Source: a bacterium
GTDB taxonomy: Bacteria > Zixibacteria > MSB-5A5 > GN15 > FEB-12
Assembly: GCA_030612965.1 (NCBI GenBank)
Contig: JAUWMW010000079.1
Location: 1-8,924 of the forward strand
Length of the DNA: 8,924 nt
Reading direction: 5' to 3'
Below, one piece after another: positions 1-7,057 of this stretch. Each line of letters opens with the position of its first letter. Positions within the stretch are counted from its first letter, which is position 1. The position numbers were made by a program, and so were the translations under genes. Under the pieces are notes generated by a model. That model was not told the DNA's origin and did no database searches. It saw only the letters and a program-made list of their open reading frames with translations.

Positions 1-1955
1 TAGACGCAGCGGGCTGACAGCGACGGATGCCTTCGGGCGACATCAATAAACAACGGCGCCGCTTCCGGCGTACCGATGATACCGGCAGCGATTACTGCGC
101 TTTCGCCGATTTCACGGTCGTTGTCGTCAGCCATGACAATCAGCAGATCACAGGCGTCATCCCCGCCGATTTTCTCCAGGGCCGCCACGATCTCGCGTCG
201 CACCCGGATATCCTTGTCGTTGATACGCAGCCGCAATGCCGGAACTCCCTCGGGATCTCTCAATGAGCCAAGGACAAAAACAGTGTTGCGTATGACATAC
301 CATCGCGCGTCCGGCAACTCATGCCTGCCGCTATCGCGTTCGAACCTGGCGTCATCGGCCATAATGGTTGAAGACACTTTCAACGACGCCTTGCCCAGTT
401 CAGCCAGAACTTTCAGTGTCTGTTGACGAATCTGCCGCACCGGATGAGAGATGATGTCGGCCAGCGCCAGCGCCACTTCCTCAGTACCGATAGCCACCAG
501 AATCTCTCTGATGGACGCGGCAGTTTCATGGTCCGTTTTGACCATCTCATCGATGAGAGCGTTTATCACCTCGGAGCGATTGATGTTTGAAAAGGCGTGT
601 TTGACCGCCATGGAATCGTAGATGGTGACGGAGTCCACGAAACGGCGACGCCCGGCCATGGCGGCCGTCAGTCGCGCCACCAGATCGAACCGATCCGATG
701 ACAAACTCTTCTCTATCAGCGTCCAGATGACCTCGGAGTATTCGTAGGTTTCGTTTTTCGTTTTCAAACGGTCGATCACGCGCCCGATAACGACGTCACA
801 GACGGCTGTATCGGACATGAGATTGAACGACTGCACGGCGCCTTCCAGAAGAGCCAGGGCGATCTGACGTCGCATCGGTTCCGGCGCTTCCAAAAGGTCC
901 ATCAATTCAGAGATTACCTGAATCGCCTTGCCCTGCTGCCCGGTTTTCAACAGACGCGAAAAACCATCTGTGTACTCTTTGAGGTTCGGTTGTTCTTCCG
1001 CACCCTGCAGGAATTGTTGAACCAACTGATCGAGTTTGCCGCCAACCTCCAGTCGAATAGCGCTGGATGGAGTCGTCATCTGCGGGACCAGCTTGCTGGA
1101 CGCATCCAACTGCTCGAGTGATTCGTCCAGAGCGTCGACGATCTTGTTTCGGTCATGGTGGTAATCCGTCAGTCGGTAAGCCGCCTGATAAGACTGCACC
1201 AGCGATTGCTTTCGATCGGCATCCTGCTCTCCTGCAATCTTACTCGCCAAAGCAGACAGGTGCGTCCGTATAATATCGCCGTCGAGCGACGCTATTTTCT
1301 CGGGTAACAAGTAACGAATAATGTCGACATCGAAGTCTATGTCGTGTTGGTCCAGCGCCTCCTGACCGGTTGCATCGATCTGTGCCAGAAGCGAAGGACC
1401 GTCGCCCAGGCGCTGCATGACGAAGCTCTTGACTGAGAAGTCCGCCTGTACATCGCCGCGATATTGCTTGTTGTTCTCGAACATGGCAAAGGCATGTTCG
1501 GAATTCACTTCGATCGTGTCGACCTTGTTTTCACGCAAAACACTGGTCAACAGATTCCGGTGGTCCGACTGGTCGACTCGTTTGACAAAGCGATCAACAA
1601 AACGCGTAAACTCATTCATGGTGAGGCGATGCTCGAACAGGAGTGCCTCGACATCAAGTTGCTGCATGTAGCGAACGATTTCCTGCACGAAAACACTGTC
1701 CTTCAGACGAATGTTTAGGATGTACAACTCGCCCCGAGAGAGATTGAGATTGATATACCGCTTAAAGCGGAAGATCCATTCGAAGGCGAGGAATGGTTTC
1801 TCCAGCGCCCTGAGAGCCATCGGATGGCCGGAACCGTAGATTGAAACCTTGCGAGCGGCCATGGCCAACTCCCTGACCAGAGAATGGGCCAGTTCGTTGA
1901 GGTCGGCAGCCAGAATCGATTCGTTGATTGAGTCGGCTGATTTCTTCATGTTCAT
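1..1955 (-). CDS. HEAT-repeat-containing protein, C-terminus cut by the left window edge
   Basis: The frame is open from an ATG at 1955 to the left edge, giving 651 visible residues without a stop; the last two bases seen are TA, which could begin either a Tyr codon or a stop. The N-terminus (ELAHSLVRELAMAARKVSIY, then GSGHPMALRAL, residues 21-51) matches a type found at the start of long HEAT-repeat proteins in deltaproteobacteria-like and FCB genomes. The middle (about 80-480) is mostly helical-looking and not recognised. From about residue 480 on there are HEAT-like helical pairs, clearest at ARWYVIRNTVFVLGSLRDPE (550-569) and VRREIVAALEKIGGDDACDL. Such repeats form protein-binding superhelices; no catalytic motif is seen. 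There is no signal peptide or membrane segment, so a cytoplasmic scaffold role is likely (inference). The ATG at 1949 is an alternative and has GGGG six bases upstream. The gene follows the propeller gene directly and overlaps its tail by 194 bases. Confidence 0.8.
   Translation of the reverse strand, partial: MNMKKSADSINESILAADLNELAHSLVRELAMAARKVSIYGSGHPMALRALEKPFLAFEWIFRFKRYINLNLSRGELYILNIRLKDSVFVQEIVRYMQQLDVEALLFEHRLTMNEFTRFVDRFVKRVDQSDHRNLLTSVLRENKVDTIEVNSEHAFAMFENNKQYRGDVQADFSVKSFVMQRLGDGPSLLAQIDATGQEALDQHDIDFDVDIIRYLLPEKIASLDGDIIRTHLSALASKIAGEQDADRKQSLVQSYQAAYRLTDYHHDRNKIVDALDESLEQLDASSKLVPQMTTPSSAIRLEVGGKLDQLVQQFLQGAEEQPNLKEYTDGFSRLLKTGQQGKAIQVISELMDLLEAPEPMRRQIALALLEGAVQSFNLMSDTAVCDVVIGRVIDRLKTKNETYEYSEVIWTLIEKSLSSDRFDLVARLTAAMAGRRRFVDSVTIYDSMAVKHAFSNINRSEVINALIDEMVKTDHETAASIREILVAIGTEEVALALADIISHPVRQIRQQTLKVLAELGKASLKVSSTIMADDARFERDSGRHELPDARWYVIRNTVFVLGSLRDPEGVPALRLRINDKDIRVRREIVAALEKIGGDDACDLLIVMADDNDREIGESAVIAAGIIGTPEAAPLFIDVARRHPSLSARCV
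1762..1955 (-). other. Long out-of-frame overlap between propeller gene and HEAT-repeat gene
   Basis: Two minus-strand frames are open here. One encodes the tail of the propeller protein, which looks unstructured. The other encodes the N-terminus of the HEAT-repeat protein, including the family-like segment KVSIYGSGHPMALRAL, so that frame is the one with recognisable protein sequence. The junction is a T4G4 run on the coding strand (1963-1956) just before the ATG at 1955. One extra base in that run would put the propeller frame onto the TGA within ATGA at 1955-1952, leaving a 4-base overlap like the other tight junctions in this window. Removing one base would instead join the two genes in one frame. 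Confidence 0.7.
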
Positions 1956-3099
1956 CCCCAAAACAGGTAATCTCTCCTTCATCGGTAGCGACAAACAGTC
2001 GCCTTCCATCGGAAACCGGAGGCACGGCAATGGCGCCGTCCATTTGGCGTTGATCAACCACCGTACCGGTGGCGGCCTCCAGGCAGAACAACTTGCCGCC
2101 CATGGTGCCGACCACCACGAACTTTCCAATTGCCGTGGCCGAGGCCCGCACCACTTCGACCGTTTGGAAGCGCCAGAGTTCCTCACCGGTCGTAGTCTGA
2201 AGCGCTACCAGTTCGCCGCTGCTGAGACCCACAAACAGCCTGCCGTCCAGTACCGCCGGTGCGGTCCAGGCATCCCCGCCCAGGGATGTCTGCCAAACGA
2301 TACGGCCGTCGTCGCTGTCCAGGGCAAACACGGTGCCGTGAATACCGGATACATAGATCATGTCATCCACGGCCACGGAGGCTGCCACAGGTTCCGGCAA
2401 CTCCACCCGAAATAACTCCTGCCCATCCTCGACAGCTACCGCCAGCAGCGTCCCGTTGTCGACCGGCTGATACACCTTCTCGGCGTCACAAGTCGGCCCG
2501 GCAACCAGGAGGCCTTCCACTTCCAGACTCCACAGCAGGCTGCCGTTATGGGCGTCGAACGCCTGCAGTAAACCGGAACTGGAGGCGACAATCAGGCTGT
2601 TATCTACTATTATCGTCCCCGCTGCAACATCCTTTACGCATCGCCGCCAAACCCGTCGGCGATGGGCCAGGTCAATGCAACAGAGCCGCTCATATGGCAG
2701 CGATGTTCCATAGTAAGCCAAGGAGTCAATCATGGTCAAGCCGGTCTGGACCGACCTTTTGGCCTGCCAGTGCCCGAGATAATCGCCGTCGAGCTGGTCA
2801 AAAAAACGAATCTTGCGCCTTGACCCGGGATATATCAGGACGCCGTGACTGATAGTGAGAGGCCCTGCCGGCTTGTCGCCGATACTTTTCTCCCATAGAA
2901 TGTTCAGATGGCCGTTGAAGCTGTCCGACTCGACGGTGCCAAGGCTCTGGATAGAGCCACGATAAAAGGGCCAGGCCGAAGGCAGGGTCAGTTGCTCATC
3001 GCTCAGCCGAAAGCGACGCGAACAACCGACATTCAATAGAAGCAGCGCTATCAGTGCTATCAGTGCTATCAGTGCTATCAGAGAAAGACGATACGTCAT
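1762..3099 (-). CDS. PQQ-type beta-propeller lipoprotein, BamB-like, with an anomalous C-terminal tail
   Basis: Counted from the ATG at 3099, this is a 445-residue exported protein. A short basic start is followed by a hydrophobic core made of repeated ALI units and the sequence LLNVGC, so C26 is a plausible lipidation site, although Asn at -3 is off consensus. Residues about 38-381 are PQQ/BamB-like propeller blades: WPFYRGSIQSLG at the start, then repeats such as GLLQAFDAHNGSLLWSLEV, GTVFALDSDDGRIVWQTSL and GELVALQTTTGEELWRFQT. The family includes BamB of the barrel-assembly machinery and other envelope propellers; the exact role is not fixed by sequence. The ATG at 3099 shares one base with the upstream TGA (TGATG), with GGTGG about 8 bases before it; a GTG at 3111 would add four residues. 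After FATDEGEITCFG-like blade sequence near residue 380 the frame runs on for about 64 residues rich in Gly, Arg and Gln with no blade pattern, overlapping the HEAT gene. That tail may come from a lost stop. Confidence 0.8.
   Translation of the reverse strand: MTYRLSLIALIALIALIALLLLNVGCSRRFRLSDEQLTLPSAWPFYRGSIQSLGTVESDSFNGHLNILWEKSIGDKPAGPLTISHGVLIYPGSRRKIRFFDQLDGDYLGHWQAKRSVQTGLTMIDSLAYYGTSLPYERLCCIDLAHRRRVWRRCVKDVAAGTIIVDNSLIVASSSGLLQAFDAHNGSLLWSLEVEGLLVAGPTCDAEKVYQPVDNGTLLAVAVEDGQELFRVELPEPVAASVAVDDMIYVSGIHGTVFALDSDDGRIVWQTSLGGDAWTAPAVLDGRLFVGLSSGELVALQTTTGEELWRFQTVEVVRASATAIGKFVVVGTMGGKLFCLEAATGTVVDQRQMDGAIAVPPVSDGRRLFVATDEGEITCFGDEHEEISRLNQRIDSGCRPQRTGPFSGQGVGHGRSQGFNLRFRPSDGSQGAGETIPRLRMDLPL
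3046..3081 (-). repeat. 9-base tandem repeat (about 4 copies) in the signal-peptide core of the propeller lipoprotein
   Basis: The plus strand carries tgctatcag three times without change (3055-3063, 3064-3072, 3073-3081), preceded by one copy differing in its first base (cgctatcag, 3046-3054). On the coding strand the units spell repeated Leu-Ile-Ala, which make up the hydrophobic core of the signal peptide. The 9-base unit keeps the frame, so copy-number change would lengthen or shorten the core by three residues at a time. Confidence 0.9.
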
Positions 3100-5939
3100 C
3101 AGAAGTTCCACCCAAAGAAAAAGTCGAAGTCAGTATCGCCGCTGACCGTTTCAAAGTCGGTCGTACGCGCGAAATCGAACCGAAGCAGCACGACATAGCC
3201 CAACGCCACCCTGAATCCGAAACCAAACGAGCCCAGAAACCGGTCAAACTGGTCGTCCCAAGCCGACCCGGTATCGAAAAACAGGGCCCCGCGAATGCGG
3301 CGGAAATCGAATCCGCCGAACGGCAAACCAATCATCAACACATCGATTAAGGGGAAGCGTAACTCGGTGGAGGCAAACAAGACGTTTCTGTGATAGAAAG
3401 CGTTGCGATCATAGCCACGAAACGACCAACTGCCGCCGAAATAGATTCTCTGAGGTTCTTTGCCTGCGGAGGTGTAGGCAAACAGTCGATTGGCCACAGC
3501 CGAGTAGCGGCCGAGTCGGAAATAGTGTCGCACGTCAGCCAAAGCGGTGCGACTGAAGTTGCTGCCCTGATCAAGCGAGTTGGTCACGCCCAGCGTGAGA
3601 TTGTAACGTCTCCCCTCGATCGGACCCGATATGTCCCAAAGCGAGTTATCGAAAACCCAACTGACATAGTGAGTGACCAGGAACGCCTCTCGTTCGTTGA
3701 AACGAAAACGACTGTCACGCTTGGAGTACCGCGCCAGCGTGGTCAGGTCGACGCGATGGAACTTGGACATGGGATAGCTTAAGAGTACGATGCCACCGGC
3801 CTGGCGTTCAAAGTAATACTGATCGAAATCATTGAAGTACTCATCGTAGAGATGATACAAACCAATACCCCAGTTAAGCCTGCGTTCCTTGTTGACATAG
3901 GTGACACCGATGTTGAACGATTCCAACAGCTCGTCGCTGGTCGCAGCGGTATTGGTCAGGAGAAAGTAGTAGGCGCGGTTGCCCAGAACATCGGACATGG
4001 CTGCCTGAAAGCCACCGAGGGAACCGTAGACCGGATCGTATCCGACGGACGACTGAGCGATGTCAAAGGAGTAGTCAGTATCATACTTGACCGATGAACG
4101 ACTATACTTGCGATCGATCTGCGGCGGACGCCATGAGGAATGACCCAGCGAATGAGGCTGTTCCACCGGTTTCGCGCTCTGCGGTAAATCCATTTCATAG
4201 ATACGGTAGCCCATATCCTGGTAACCTGTGTACGTCAGGCGACAACCGTCCCCGGTCAGTCGTGGATCAAAGGCGCCGGTAACATAGGTGGATTGCTGTG
4301 TCAACTGACCCGCCTCGTCCAACAGAAAAAGATTGTAGGTGCCGGTGCGGTTGGACGAGAAGTATACACCCCGGTCGGCGCACTCCGGCGCTTGATCATC
4401 GTAGTTACCGAAAGTTAGCTGCTCTATCCGATGACTATCTATATCGATTTCGAAGAGATTCAATGCGCGGTCATCTCCGTGGGGACCACGGTCCGATGCA
4501 AAAACCACACGAAGGCCGTCGGTAGAGAACACCGGATCGGTGTCATGATACACATCGTCAGTGAGCGCCCGGTAAGTTCCTGTCGCCAAGCCCAGCACAT
4601 AAAGATTCGTAAAACCATTCTTGCGTACACCCGAGAACACAATTCGCTGCCCGTCAGGTGATAAACGTGGAGAACGAGCCTCGATCAATTCATCGAATTC
4701 ATAGCGCCGGGTGACCCGGTCTTCATTCAGATCATAGAGATAGACAACATCGGCATCCTTTGACTTGGACGAAAAAACAACGATCCCCGAATCGTTGGCG
4801 TCGATCCCGGACCTGAGAAGATGCAGTGACTCATAGTCAGCCGATCGCTCCCCTTTGAGCAAGGTGCGGACCCCTCCCTTTTTCTCATCGATAGGGCGCA
4901 TGTAGATCCCCGAGTAGCCCCGACGATACGCCTTGTACACGATCCAGTCCCGAGCGCCGTTACCATCATCCCAGCGAATGGGCACACCTTTCTCGGAAAA
5001 CAGATGGGTGGTGATGCGCCTCGACTCCATCCTGGGAAGACCCAACTCCCTGATCTCCGGGAAGTACTTTCTCTTCAGGTGGTATTCCCACTTTTCCGAT
5101 AGTTTGTTGAGGTCATCGCCGAGTGTCAGTGCCACCACCTCATTGAAATCCTTCGCCTTGTGCCAATTCTCAAATAGCCTTGGTATTTTGTCAGGACCGT
5201 ATGCCGAATCAATGAAGTAGCAAATCGACTCGCCCAGTTTGTACATATAGAATGACCCGCGTATCGTGTACAGCCGATTGATCGGGATCAGTTTATCGGT
5301 AATCACCATATCTTTAACAACCATGTCGGCCTTGGTCCGCCAGTCGTTGGACCAGTACTCGGCCAGCCCCTCGGTGAACCACAGCGGCGGATAGAAACTC
5401 CGCGTCCGTGGTCGACGGTCAAGCGCAGCCCTCAGCCGATCGATCATGAAAACGTGAACCATCTCATGGCGGATAACATGCGTGAAGTCACCGTAGGAAC
5501 CGTTGAACGGCACGACGACCCGACCCTTCATGAACTCGATGAAGCCCCCCACGGATTCCGGCATGAGTCCCGGCAGGACGTTGGTCTGTGAGAAATATGT
5601 GGGGGACGAATATATGATCAGCGGAATTGTCTTCCTCACCTCATGGTTGAACTTTGCTGCCAGCACTCGGTACGATGTCTCGGCCAATCTCGCCGCAGTC
5701 TGAGCCAGTTGCTCTTCTTCGGCATAGAAGTAGATCCGGAAGTGCTCGGTGGTCATCACCTGCCAGTCAAAACGAGCATACTGCACTTTGTTCTTGCCGA
5801 AATAGAACTGGGCATAGCTCTTGCCGACCGCACCCATGACGAAAATAGCTGCCAGGATTGCTATCGTAAGCCACCTGGAGTGGACCAACAGCGACATGAG
5901 TCTCGGGTTTCTGTATTTGTCGGACGAACCGTGTATCAT
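3099..5939 (-). CDS. Exported zinc-peptidase (MA-like) / TolB-like propeller / Omp85-type outer-membrane barrel protein
   Basis: This 946-residue protein has three parts. A signal peptide (hydrophobic core about 24-38, probable cleavage after SYA at 41-43) is followed by a peptidase domain (about 55-290) with HEMVH at 158-162 and LWFTEGLAEYW at 186-196; E190 is the likely third zinc ligand, as in gluzincins. Residues about 305-590 contain TolB/PD40-type propeller blades, for example SPRLSPDGQRIVFSG (423-437) and DPVFSTDGLRVVFASDRG (468-485). Residues about 620-946 form an Omp85/BamA-type barrel: FRGY at 840-843 matches the conserved RG[F/Y] loop motif, and the chain ends in phenylalanine, as outer-membrane barrels do. 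No POTRA domains are apparent. The protein probably sits in the outer membrane with its peptidase and propeller in the periplasm; substrates are unknown. An ATG at 5897 (residue 15) is an alternative start and gives a tidier signal peptide; neither start has a strong ribosome site. The stop overlaps the next start (TGATG). Confidence 0.85.
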   Translation of the reverse strand: MIHGSSDKYRNPRLMSLLVHSRWLTIAILAAIFVMGAVGKSYAQFYFGKNKVQYARFDWQVMTTEHFRIYFYAEEEQLAQTAARLAETSYRVLAAKFNHEVRKTIPLIIYSSPTYFSQTNVLPGLMPESVGGFIEFMKGRVVVPFNGSYGDFTHVIRHEMVHVFMIDRLRAALDRRPRTRSFYPPLWFTEGLAEYWSNDWRTKADMVVKDMVITDKLIPINRLYTIRGSFYMYKLGESICYFIDSAYGPDKIPRLFENWHKAKDFNEVVALTLGDDLNKLSEKWEYHLKRKYFPEIRELGLPRMESRRITTHLFSEKGVPIRWDDGNGARDWIVYKAYRRGYSGIYMRPIDEKKGGVRTLLKGERSADYESLHLLRSGIDANDSGIVVFSSKSKDADVVYLYDLNEDRVTRRYEFDELIEARSPRLSPDGQRIVFSGVRKNGFTNLYVLGLATGTYRALTDDVYHDTDPVFSTDGLRVVFASDRGPHGDDRALNLFEIDIDSHRIEQLTFGNYDDQAPECADRGVYFSSNRTGTYNLFLLDEAGQLTQQSTYVTGAFDPRLTGDGCRLTYTGYQDMGYRIYEMDLPQSAKPVEQPHSLGHSSWRPPQIDRKYSRSSVKYDTDYSFDIAQSSVGYDPVYGSLGGFQAAMSDVLGNRAYYFLLTNTAATSDELLESFNIGVTYVNKERRLNWGIGLYHLYDEYFNDFDQYYFERQAGGIVLLSYPMSKFHRVDLTTLARYSKRDSRFRFNEREAFLVTHYVSWVFDNSLWDISGPIEGRRYNLTLGVTNSLDQGSNFSRTALADVRHYFRLGRYSAVANRLFAYTSAGKEPQRIYFGGSWSFRGYDRNAFYHRNVLFASTELRFPLIDVLMIGLPFGGFDFRRIRGALFFDTGSAWDDQFDRFLGSFGFGFRVALGYVVLLRFDFARTTDFETVSGDTDFDFFFGWNF

Positions 5940-6067
5940 TGTCTTGCCATTAAGAAATCTCTATACAGACGAGATGGTGTCTGCTGATGTTCATCGTCCT
6001 GCCAATCTGTACCGACGCATCCACCTGAGAAACCGCAGCCGTTTCATTCGACGCACAACCCATAGCA
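5940..6067 (-). promoter_or_regulatory. Intergenic gap with weak candidate promoter
   Basis: This is the only real gap between genes in the window and the most likely place for a separate promoter of the outer-membrane genes downstream. On the minus strand a TATAGA hexamer lies at 5965-5960, preceded by TG, and could be a -10 element; no recognisable -35 stands 16-18 bases upstream. No terminator is evident after the amrS-like stop: the best hairpin is a 5-base stem (GAAAC/GTTTC, about 6048-6030) with no T-run after it. All genes point the same way, so readthrough from upstream is equally possible. Ribosome-site signals before both candidate starts of the next gene are weak. Confidence 0.25.
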
Positions 6068-7057
6068 TCACCGCACAATGCCTGTTTCAGCGCCGCATTC
6101 TGAACATTTGCTGCCGTCTAAACCGACTATCTCCGTGCGATACCCTGAGCGCCTGATCAGTTTGTGTCCGCACGAGGCACAAGCAGTATCGGACCCATCC
6201 GTAAGAGCAACGTTGCCGAGAAACACGTGCTTGAGCTTTGATTGCGCGATAGAAAACGCTCTTAACATGGTGTCGGCAGGTGTTGCTTCAATGTTCAGTT
6301 TGTACTGCGGATGGTAAGCCGAAAGATGCAGCGGTATCCTATCCGAAATCGACGCCACAAACTCAACCAGCCTGGTAATGTCCTCGTCAGAATCATTCTT
6401 TCCCGGTATTAACAGATTGGTCAACTCAAGATGCACGTGCGAGGCTGCGACCGTCCTGATTGTCTCCAATACCGGCTCCAGTTTCCCTTTACAAACCTTC
6501 TTGTAAAACTCCGGTCGCATCCCCTTGAGATCGATATTAGCGGCGTCGATATGTTCAAGCAAGTGAGAGAGTGGTTCGGCGTTGATATATCCATTGGTGA
6601 CTAGCACCACTTTGTAGCCGGCTTCGTGAAGCAAAGGCGCCGTGTCCATAATATACTCATACCAGATTATCGGCTCCGTATAGGTGAAAGCCACGCCAAT
6701 CGAACCATGTTTACCCGCAGCCTCAACCAGCGCGGCAGGCTCTATGTACGTGGTATGTGTCTTGCTCTGCGAGATCGTCCAGTTCTGACAGTGCAGGCAA
6801 CCCAGGTTGCAGCCGTTAGCCCCGGTTGACAAGATGTTAGTGGTGGGATGAAAATGGTAAAGCGGCTTTTTCTCAATCGGATCAATAGCCAGCGTGACGG
6901 CCTCACCGTAATTGTCGGTGTATAGTTTCCCCTGCCGGTTGAAGCGGCAACCACAGATACCAACCTGACCCTCGGCCAGCTTGCACTCAGCCGGACACAG
7001 TTGACATAGCAACTTGTCGTCGGATATTGATTGGTAAAAGGCCGCTTCCTTAAGCAT
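6068..7057 (-). CDS. amrS: AmmeMemoRadiSam-type radical SAM enzyme (AmrS-like, formerly 'PflA-like')
   Basis: This is a 329-residue radical SAM protein. The cluster motif CxxxCxxC is C83, C87 and C90 in NGCNLGCLHCQNW. An N-terminal cysteine motif (C18, C21, C25, then GICGCR with C35 and C37) and a C-terminal zinc-ribbon-like set (C293, C296, C318, C321) frame the core, an arrangement typical of AmrS. This family is usually encoded with AMMECR1 and Memo proteins and is often annotated as a pyruvate formate-lyase activating enzyme; its reaction is not settled by sequence. The ATG at 7057 is preferred: it gives the family-like start MLKEAAFYQS, and a GAGAGA sequence lies about 8 bases upstream. 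A TTG at 7075 would add six residues. The start overlaps the preceding gene's stop by 8 bases, which suggests translational coupling. No AMMECR1 or Memo gene is visible here. The enzyme is cytoplasmic and probably needs low-oxygen conditions. Confidence 0.85.
   Translation of the reverse strand: MLKEAAFYQSISDDKLLCQLCPAECKLAEGQVGICGCRFNRQGKLYTDNYGEAVTLAIDPIEKKPLYHFHPTTNILSTGANGCNLGCLHCQNWTISQSKTHTTYIEPAALVEAAGKHGSIGVAFTYTEPIIWYEYIMDTAPLLHEAGYKVVLVTNGYINAEPLSHLLEHIDAANIDLKGMRPEFYKKVCKGKLEPVLETIRTVAASHVHLELTNLLIPGKNDSDEDITRLVEFVASISDRIPLHLSAYHPQYKLNIEATPADTMLRAFSIAQSKLKHVFLGNVALTDGSDTACASCGHKLIRRSGYRTEIVGLDGSKCSECGAETGIVR

Noticed and set aside
1956..1963. Programmed -1 frameshift site at TTTTGGGG
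   Set aside because: In the propeller reading phase the run is TTT GGG, which does not fit the X XXY YYZ pattern, and no downstream stimulatory structure was evident; a simple indel or a true overlap is more likely.
1971..1981. A good ribosome-site sequence (GAAGGAG) upstream of the HEAT gene
   Set aside because: It is 18 bases from the ATG at 1955 and falls in the conserved propeller blade TDEGEI, so it is probably coincidental; a TTG 12 bases after it is a possible but weaker start.
2996..3331. A 111-codon minus-strand frame with a Ser-Thr-Asp repeat
   Set aside because: It is the out-of-frame reading of the 9-base tandem repeat and the end of the barrel gene; the repeat makes it look patterned, but the barrel and lipoprotein frames explain the sequence.
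27..3350. Several plus-strand open frames of 60-200 codons opposite the HEAT, propeller and barrel genes
   Set aside because: They lie antisense to genes with recognisable domains, show low-complexity Arg/Ser/Pro-rich translations and no family features; they are shadows of codon use on the other strand.
5991..6047. An 18-codon minus-strand frame encoding a very basic peptide in the gap before the barrel gene
   Set aside because: No ribosome site precedes its ATG, and so short an open frame is expected by chance; the basic composition alone is not evidence of a gene.
6027..6049. Possible terminator hairpin after the amrS-like gene (GAAAC/GTTTC)
   Set aside because: The stem is only 5 base pairs with a 7-base loop, and no T-run follows on the minus strand.
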